Shown piece by piece: positions 6,438 to 10,730 of a stretch of 10,730 nucleotides of DNA. Under the pieces are notes generated by a model that was not told the DNA's origin, made no database searches, and was given only the letters and a program-made list of their open reading frames with translations. A program made the position numbers and the translations under genes. The DNA comes from an uncultured beta proteobacterium (GTDB lineage Bacteria; Pseudomonadota; Gammaproteobacteria; Burkholderiales; Burkholderiaceae). Numbering within the stretch: position 1 is the first letter of the stretch; the number at the start of each line of letters is the position of its first letter. Where the stretch lies: positions 1 to 10,730 of the forward strand of contig CAIKGX010000214.1 in assembly GCA_903827075.1 (NCBI GenBank), read 5' to 3'.

Positions 6438-7805
6438 ATGTTCGATAAGATTCTGATTGCCAATCGGGGAGAAATTGCTCTCCGTATCCAACGCGCATGC
6501 CGCGAGTTGGGAATTAAAACAGTAGTGGTGTATTCCACCGCAGATAAAGAAGCCAAATATGTGAAGTTGGCAGATGAGGCCGTCTGCATCGGACCACCAC
6601 CATCACCGCTAAGCTACCTCAATATGCCCGCCATCATTTCCGCTGCGGAAGTAACTGATGCCGAGGCAATTCATCCGGGTTATGGCTTTCTCTCTGAAAA
6701 TGCCGATTTTGCTGAGCGGGTAGAAAAATCAGGCTTTGCTTTCATTGGACCAAAAGCGGAATCCATTCGACTCATGGGAGACAAGGTTTCAGCTAAGCGC
6801 GCCATGATCAAAGCGGGTGTGCCCTGCGTGCCAGGATCTGAAGGTGCTCTACCAGGGAATGATCCCAAAGAAATTATTGCTACCGCCAAGCGCGTTGGCT
6901 ACCCAGTCATTATTAAAGCCGCTGGTGGTGGTGGTGGACGCGGTATGCGGGTGGTTCATACCGAAGCTGCACTGCTCAATGCCGTGAATATGACCAAAGA
7001 AGAGGCAGGTCGTGCTTTTGGTAACCCAGAAGTCTATATGGAAAAGTTTTTAGAGAAGCCGCGCCATGTTGAAATACAAATCTTGGCTGATACACACGGC
7101 AATGCCATTTGGCTTGGTGAACGCGATTGCTCCATGCAACGTCGCCATCAAAAAGTGATTGAAGAGGCACCCGCTCCCGGTATTGATCGTCGCTTGATTG
7201 CCAAAATTGGTGAGCGTTGCGCTGAAGCTTGTAGAAAAATTGGTTATCGCGGTGCCGGCACTTTTGAATTCCTTTACGAAGATGGCGAATTCTTCTTCAT
7301 TGAAATGAATACCCGAGTTCAGGTTGAGCATCCCGTAACGGAAATGATCACTGGTGTAGATATCGTTCAGGAACAAATTCGAATTGCTGCTGGCCTCAAG
7401 CTTGGCTATCGTCAGAAAGATATCGTTTTCCGTGGTCACGCCATCGAATGCCGCCTGAATGCTGAGGATCCGTTTAAGTTCACGCCAAGCCCAGGAAAAA
7501 TTGGCTCATGGCATATGCCAGGCGGTCCTGGTATTCGAGTGGATTCCCATGCATATAGCGGTTATGTGGTCCCCGCCAACTATGACTCCATGATCGGCAA
7601 GTTGATTTCTTATGGCAATACTCGCGAACAAGCGATACGCCGCATGCAAATCGCCCTCTCTGAAATGGTCATTGACGGCATTACTACCAACGTACCTCTG
7701 CACCGCGAACTCATGCTTGATCCTAACTTCATGGAAGGCGGTACCAGCATTCATTACCTAGAACATCGCCTAGAAGAGCAAGCCGCCAGTCGCGGCAAGT
7801 CATAA
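6438..7805 (+). CDS. accC: Acetyl-CoA carboxylase, biotin carboxylase subunit
   Basis: AccC carboxylates the biotin on AccB using ATP and bicarbonate. The 455-residue length is normal. The N-terminal domain starts MFDKILIANRGEIALRI. The ATP-grasp domain has Lys116 (MGDKVSA), Lys160, the glycine-rich loop AAGGGGGRGM (161-170), Glu277, Glu289, Asn291, Arg293 and Glu297 (EMNTRVQVEHPVTE). These match the nucleotide, metal and bicarbonate ligands of the E. coli enzyme with a one-residue offset. The C-terminal biotin-carboxylase domain (FRGHAIECRLNAEDP onward) is intact. There is little Shine-Dalgarno before the ATG (CAGAGCCGTT). It is translated after accB in the same operon and 26 nt before prmA. 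Confidence 0.98.
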   Translation: MFDKILIANRGEIALRIQRACRELGIKTVVVYSTADKEAKYVKLADEAVCIGPPPSPLSYLNMPAIISAAEVTDAEAIHPGYGFLSENADFAERVEKSGFAFIGPKAESIRLMGDKVSAKRAMIKAGVPCVPGSEGALPGNDPKEIIATAKRVGYPVIIKAAGGGGGRGMRVVHTEAALLNAVNMTKEEAGRAFGNPEVYMEKFLEKPRHVEIQILADTHGNAIWLGERDCSMQRRHQKVIEEAPAPGIDRRLIAKIGERCAEACRKIGYRGAGTFEFLYEDGEFFFIEMNTRVQVEHPVTEMITGVDIVQEQIRIAAGLKLGYRQKDIVFRGHAIECRLNAEDPFKFTPSPGKIGSWHMPGGPGIRVDSHAYSGYVVPANYDSMIGKLISYGNTREQAIRRMQIALSEMVIDGITTNVPLHRELMLDPNFMEGGTSIHYLEHRLEEQAASRGKS

Positions 7806-7820
7806 GTAGCTGATGTCCAC

Positions 7821-7826
7821 AAGGGG
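7821..7826 (+). promoter_or_regulatory. Ribosome binding site of prmA
   Basis: AAGGGG ends 5 nt before the ATG at 7832. An in-frame GTG at 7826 overlaps this site, so the ATG giving MSYRELVFTV is the likelier start, which is also the usual PrmA N terminus. Confidence 0.7.
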
Positions 7827-7831
7827 TGATC

Positions 7832-9370
7832 ATGTCCTATCGTGAATTGGTTTTCACGGTACCCGCAGAAATTGCAGAGCCCCTAGGTGATGCATTGTTG
7901 GAGCTTGGCGCCCTTTCCGTCACAGTTGAAGATGATGCAGCTGGTGGTTACGATGAGAACCCTCTCTATGGAGAGCCCGGCCTTTCACCAGAAGTGCAAG
8001 CTTGGGATCGCTCCTCTGTCACAGCACTCTTTAATCCAGAGATAGACGACTCTGGCGCCGCACAATTTATTCCCGAGCTACTTCACTCACTAAAAGAAGC
8101 TGGTTTTTACCTTTCAACGCCGCAAGAAAAGATTGTTGAGGAACAAGACTGGGTTCGCTTAACCCAAAGTCAATTTGCTCCGATTCAAATTGGAGAGCGC
8201 ATTTGGGTGGTTCCTTCTTGGCATGAAGCACCTTCTGATCCGAATGCCATCTGCCTAGCAGTAGATCCCGGCCTCGCTTTTGGCACGGGAAGTCATCCAA
8301 CTACGCACCTCTGCTTACTTTGGCTTGAACAAAATACCCATTTACAGAATCAAAGCTTGCTTGATTATGGTTGCGGCTCTGGAATTCTGGCCATTGCCGC
8401 CGCAAAATTGGGTTGCAAACCCGTAGTTGGGACTGATATTGATCCGCAAGCAATGGTTGCAGCCCGTAGTAATGCGCAAATCAATAACACCGTAATTCAC
8501 TTTGTTTTACCTAATGAAAATGCTCTAGAACTAGCAGCTGAAACCAAATATGACATCGTAATGGCCAATATCTTGGCCAACCCATTGCAAGTTCTAGCGC
8601 CAGCTTTGGTTAACAAGATGCGCCCTGGCGGCAGAATTATTTTATCTGGCGTTCTAGAGCGGCAGGCACAAGAAGTTATCGCAACGTATAGTCAATGGCT
8701 CACCCTTTCCGTATGGAAGGAAAGTGAGGGCTGGGTCTGCTTGCATGGCACGCTACCTGCAATCAGCGACAAAAACACTGCAACAATGACAGCCTCATCT
8801 GCTGGGGCTCAAAAAAAAAGTCTGAAGTTCATCCTTCTTAGTCTTTTTTTCCTCTTGTTACTTGTTTTTGGTGAGCATCTCTCAAGAAATTCACTAATCC
8901 CATTACTAGCAACCCGTGTAGATGGCACATCTAATGCAATTGCAGTGAGTGCATTTTCTTTTTTACAGCGCGTTGATCAAAAACTGTGTAGCGCACTGGG
9001 CTGCATTAATCGCTCTGTAAGCGATTTTTCTGCATGGAAAATAACTTTGGTCACTCTAGCGCCAGAAAACGCACGAGAGCCTCTTAAAATCCCTGCAAAT
9101 CAATCTGTGTTGCAAGTTGAAATACAAAATCGCCTTGCCATTCCAGTTTTAATCCCAAATTTAGAAATTTCCTTCACCGATGCTGAAGAATCTGAGATCA
9201 AAACCATTCAATTTTCAGCAAAGGAGTGGTTACCCATCTCATGGAAAGAATCTCATTCTGATTTTTTACGTCAAGGCGCGCCCTCTGGTGAAATTTTTCA
9301 CGCAGAACTCACGATCATGCTGCCACAAAATGCTGTTGGCTATCGTGTACGCATCTTTTATCCTCAATAA
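7832..9370 (+). CDS. prmA: Ribosomal protein L11 methyltransferase fused to a membrane-anchored DUF3426-like domain
   Basis: Residues 1-310 are a complete PrmA, the SAM-dependent enzyme that trimethylates ribosomal protein L11. The N-terminal substrate-recognition domain is about 1-100. Catalytic-domain motifs are DPGLAFGTGSHPTT (145-158), the SAM loop LLDYGCGSG (176-184), VGTDIDPQA (199-207) and MANILANPL (244-252). Usual PrmA is about 290-310 residues; here the frame continues to 512. After a Ser/Thr/Ala linker (311-330) comes a strongly hydrophobic helix (331-347), then a domain of about 165 residues resembling the C-terminal part of DUF3426 proteins. In related betaproteobacteria a separate DUF3426 gene with an N-terminal zinc ribbon commonly follows prmA. 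Here no stop, new ribosome site or zinc ribbon is seen, so the two appear fused with loss of the ribbon. An A9 tract (8811-8819) lies at the junction. The PrmA part is certain; the fusion is read directly but could reflect an indel. Confidence 0.93.
   Translation: MSYRELVFTVPAEIAEPLGDALLELGALSVTVEDDAAGGYDENPLYGEPGLSPEVQAWDRSSVTALFNPEIDDSGAAQFIPELLHSLKEAGFYLSTPQEKIVEEQDWVRLTQSQFAPIQIGERIWVVPSWHEAPSDPNAICLAVDPGLAFGTGSHPTTHLCLLWLEQNTHLQNQSLLDYGCGSGILAIAAAKLGCKPVVGTDIDPQAMVAARSNAQINNTVIHFVLPNENALELAAETKYDIVMANILANPLQVLAPALVNKMRPGGRIILSGVLERQAQEVIATYSQWLTLSVWKESEGWVCLHGTLPAISDKNTATMTASSAGAQKKSLKFILLSLFFLLLLVFGEHLSRNSLIPLLATRVDGTSNAIAVSAFSFLQRVDQKLCSALGCINRSVSDFSAWKITLVTLAPENAREPLKIPANQSVLQVEIQNRLAIPVLIPNLEISFTDAEESEIKTIQFSAKEWLPISWKESHSDFLRQGAPSGEIFHAELTIMLPQNAVGYRVRIFYPQ
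8822..9367 (+). other. Transmembrane helix plus DUF3426-like domain encoded by the 3' part of the prmA reading frame
   Basis: The encoded segment begins LKFILLSLFFLLLLVF, a membrane helix preceded by two lysines, so the tail should be outside the cytoplasm. The following domain contains a short Cys-containing stretch (LCSALGCI), a beta-rich section with VEIQNRLAIPVLIPNLEISF, and ends GYRVRIFYPQ. The pattern 'helix, then a domain with a late beta-sandwich-like section' recalls the C-terminal half of DUF3426 proteins, whose function is not established. The zinc-ribbon (CxxC...CxxC) module that normally opens such proteins is absent. An ATG at 8787 could start a separate small protein, but no ribosome site precedes it. 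Confidence 0.6.
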
Positions 9371-9399
9371 CCCACCCAAACCTCAACAGAAAGTAATTT

Positions 9400-10359
9400 A
9401 TGGCTAGCTTGATCTGTGGATCTATTGCATACGACACCATCATGAACTTTGAAGGCAAATTTGCTGATCAAATTCTGCCTGAGCAGATTCATATCCTGAA
9501 TGTAGCCTTCTTAGTTCCTACGATGCGGCGTGAATTTGGTGGTTGCGCTGGCAATATTGCCTACAACCTCAAGTTGTTGGGTGGTGACCCCATCATCATG
9601 GCCACCGTTGGTGGAGATGCTACGCCGTATATGGAGCGCCTTGTGCAGCTTCAGATTGATGCCAGCCATATTCGCCAGATTGATCAAGCATTTACTGCGC
9701 AAGCCATGATCACTACCGATCAAGCAAATAATCAAATTACCGCCTTTCATCCAGGCGCCATGAATGAATCTCATCTCAATTTAGTTTCCAAAGTAGTTGA
9801 GGAGCGTAGCAAAAATACCAAAGGCCCCGCTAAGTTTGGAATAGTTGCACCCGATGGACGTCAAGGCATGTGGGAGCATTGCCACCAATTAGCAGAAGCA
9901 GGAATTCCGTTCGTATTTGATCCAGGCCAAGGATTGCCAATGTTTAATGGCCCAGAACTCCTAGAATTAGTTGAAATGGCCAGTTACCTGGCGGTAAATG
10001 ACTATGAAGGTGAAATGCTCTCCCAGCGAACAGGCCTTAGCCTTGCTAGTATTGCCGAAAGAGTACAAGCTTTAATCGTTACTAAAGGTGCTGAAGGTGC
10101 CGATATTTACTCTGAGGGTAAACGCACTGCAATTCCACCAGTACCGGTGGCCAGGGTTCTTGATCCAACTGGTTGTGGGGATGCATTTCGTGGTGGGTTA
10201 CTCTTTGGTTTAGAAAACGGCATGGATTGGGAAACTACCGGGCGCTTAGCCAGCTTGATGGGCTCAATCAAAATAACCCATCAAGGACCACAAAATCACC
10301 AAATAAGCAAAGAAGATATTGCTGATCAGTTTAAATCTGCATTTGGGTTTGCCATTTAA
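9400..10359 (+). CDS. PfkB-family carbohydrate/nucleoside kinase (adenosine kinase-like)
   Basis: This 319-residue protein belongs to the ribokinase/PfkB superfamily, which phosphorylates sugars or nucleosides with ATP in the cytoplasm. PfkB signature 1 is present as FGGCAGNIAYNLKLLGG (46-62). The phosphate/Mg site is seen as NDYE (200-203), and signature 2 with the catalytic base Asp261 is DPTGCGDAFRGG (255-266). The N terminus (MASLICGSIAYDTIM) is the usual first strand. The substrate is not determinable by eye; similar genes in related bacteria are called adenosine kinase-like or simply carbohydrate kinase. It starts 29 nt after the prmA fusion with only a weak AGAAAG site, so it is probably the last gene of the aroQ operon. 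A hairpin terminator lies 47 nt downstream. Confidence 0.9.
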   Translation: MASLICGSIAYDTIMNFEGKFADQILPEQIHILNVAFLVPTMRREFGGCAGNIAYNLKLLGGDPIIMATVGGDATPYMERLVQLQIDASHIRQIDQAFTAQAMITTDQANNQITAFHPGAMNESHLNLVSKVVEERSKNTKGPAKFGIVAPDGRQGMWEHCHQLAEAGIPFVFDPGQGLPMFNGPELLELVEMASYLAVNDYEGEMLSQRTGLSLASIAERVQALIVTKGAEGADIYSEGKRTAIPPVPVARVLDPTGCGDAFRGGLLFGLENGMDWETTGRLASLMGSIKITHQGPQNHQISKEDIADQFKSAFGFAI

Positions 10360-10406
10360 GCTGGCAATCTTCTGCTCAATTGACTTAAGTAAAGCCTGCC
10401 AATAAA

Positions 10407-10432
10407 AAAGGGGTCTCATTAGAGACCCCTTT
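10407..10432. terminator. Rho-independent terminator between convergent genes
   Basis: AAAGGGGTCTC (10407-10417), loop ATTA, and GAGACCCCTTT (10422-10432) form a perfect 11-bp stem. On the minus strand the GC core is followed by a run of six T then ATT (complement of 10401-10409), an ideal tail for the histone-like gene. On the plus strand only three T follow, so termination of the kinase transcript is probably weaker. It therefore acts mainly for the minus-strand gene and possibly both ways. Confidence 0.9.
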
Positions 10433-10460
10433 GAACTTCACCCGTCTACAAGCTAAAAGC

Positions 10461-10730
10461 TTATGGACGTGTGCCAGTTGGGAAGGGCCAAGCAGCAGCA
10501 GGGTTCAACGTTGTTGAAGCAGCTACTTTTTTAGCCACGGGCTTTTTTACAGCTTTACCCGCTTTCTTCGCAGCAGGCTTACTTACTTTTTTTTTGCAGC
10601 TACACGCTTCTTAGCAGCTGGGCGCTTCTTAGCAGCAGGCTTTTTAGCAGCAGCTTTTTTAGCAGCAGGACGCTTCTTAGCAGCTACTTTTTTAGCAGCA
10701 GGCTTTTTAGCAGCAGCTTTTTTAGCAGCA
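10461..10730 (-). CDS. Histone H1-like Lys/Ala-rich DNA-binding protein, C-terminal part, with an apparent frameshift
   Basis: The gene enters from beyond the right edge. Its minus-strand frame encodes 45 residues of repeats such as AAKKP, AAKKR and AAAKK. This composition is typical of bacterial histone H1-like (HctB/AlgP-like) proteins that bind DNA through lysines in the nucleoid. At the A9 tract (coding strand; plus positions 10587-10595) the frame runs into TAA at 10585-10583. One extra A (or two fewer) would continue through KKKVSKPAAKKAGKAV to a tail ending LNPAAAWPFPTGTRP and stop at 10463-10461. This tail has the look of a genuine conserved C terminus, so the full protein probably includes it. 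The interruption may be slippage, true mutation or a sequencing error in a homopolymer. The terminator at 10407-10432 follows. No start is in the window. Confidence 0.75.
10598..10730 (-). repeat. Coding tandem repeats in the histone-like gene (about 15-bp units, 63-bp higher-order repeat)
   Basis: Short units encoding AAKK plus one or two residues repeat across the stretch. A 36-bp sequence at 10632-10667 recurs identically at 10695-10730, a period of 63 bp or 21 codons, so the larger repeat keeps the frame. Such repeats allow length changes by recombination or slippage. The array continues past the window edge. Confidence 0.8.

Noticed and set aside
7050..7439. 129-codon open frame on the minus strand inside accC
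   Set aside because: It is antisense to the most conserved part of accC, has no ribosome site and resembles no protein family; it is a shadow of the real gene.
7826..7831. GTG at 7826 as the prmA start
   Set aside because: The GTG overlaps the AAGGGG ribosome site, whereas the ATG at 7832 has correct spacing and gives the usual PrmA N terminus.
8787..8789. ATG at 8787 as an independent start for the DUF3426-like protein
   Set aside because: No Shine-Dalgarno precedes it, the prmA frame has no stop before it, and the product would still lack the zinc ribbon; kept only as an alternative.
10450..10462. Small palindrome AAGCT-AAA-AGCTT beside the histone-like stop codon
   Set aside because: Only five base pairs with a three-base loop; the strong hairpin at 10407-10432 explains termination without it.
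10598..10730. CRISPR-like or minisatellite array at the right end
   Set aside because: The units are contiguous, have no unique spacers and encode an in-frame Lys/Ala pattern, so this is repetitive coding sequence.

Overview
The window looks like ordinary chromosomal DNA from a betaproteobacterium of the Burkholderiales. The moderate GC content, compact spacing and gene order (mpl and an RNase II gene next to a tonB-type gene; aroQ-accB-accC-prmA; a PfkB kinase; a Lys/Ala-rich histone H1-like protein) best suit a small-genome freshwater lineage such as Polynucleobacter. That placement rests on remembered gene order and protein style, not on a database search. No phage, insertion sequence, CRISPR array, tRNA or rRNA was seen.

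Left block, minus strand (about 4626 down to 1): mpl (recycling of murein peptides), a FabG-like short-chain dehydrogenase, an RNase II/RNB exoribonuclease and the 5' part of a TonB-type energy transducer. Spacings are 20 nt, 2 nt and a 20-nt overlap, so this is probably one transcript. The tonB-type gene is easily missed because its reading frame leaves the window.

Centre and right, plus strand: tlpA, a membrane-anchored periplasmic thioredoxin, is divergent from mpl across only 26 bp. A 249-bp non-coding stretch (5181-5429) follows, probably carrying the promoter and leader of an aroQ-accB-accC-prmA-kinase operon. AroQ works in the shikimate pathway. AccB and AccC are the biotin carrier and biotin carboxylase of acetyl-CoA carboxylase. 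PrmA methylates ribosomal protein L11. In this window prmA runs on without a stop into a transmembrane helix and a DUF3426-like domain, giving one 512-residue protein. A PfkB-family kinase ends the block.

Right end: an 11-bp perfect hairpin terminator lies between the kinase and a convergent minus-strand gene for a histone H1-like protein, of which only the repetitive C-terminal part is present. Its reading frame is interrupted at a nine-base A tract.

Most of the window is well-understood housekeeping DNA, and I see no convincing new multigene system. The most interesting points are the PrmA-membrane-DUF3426 fusion, the A9 tract exactly at its junction with stops in both other frames, and the second A9 tract where the histone-like gene changes frame. 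Together they raise the possibility of slippage-controlled products, or else of small sequence errors.
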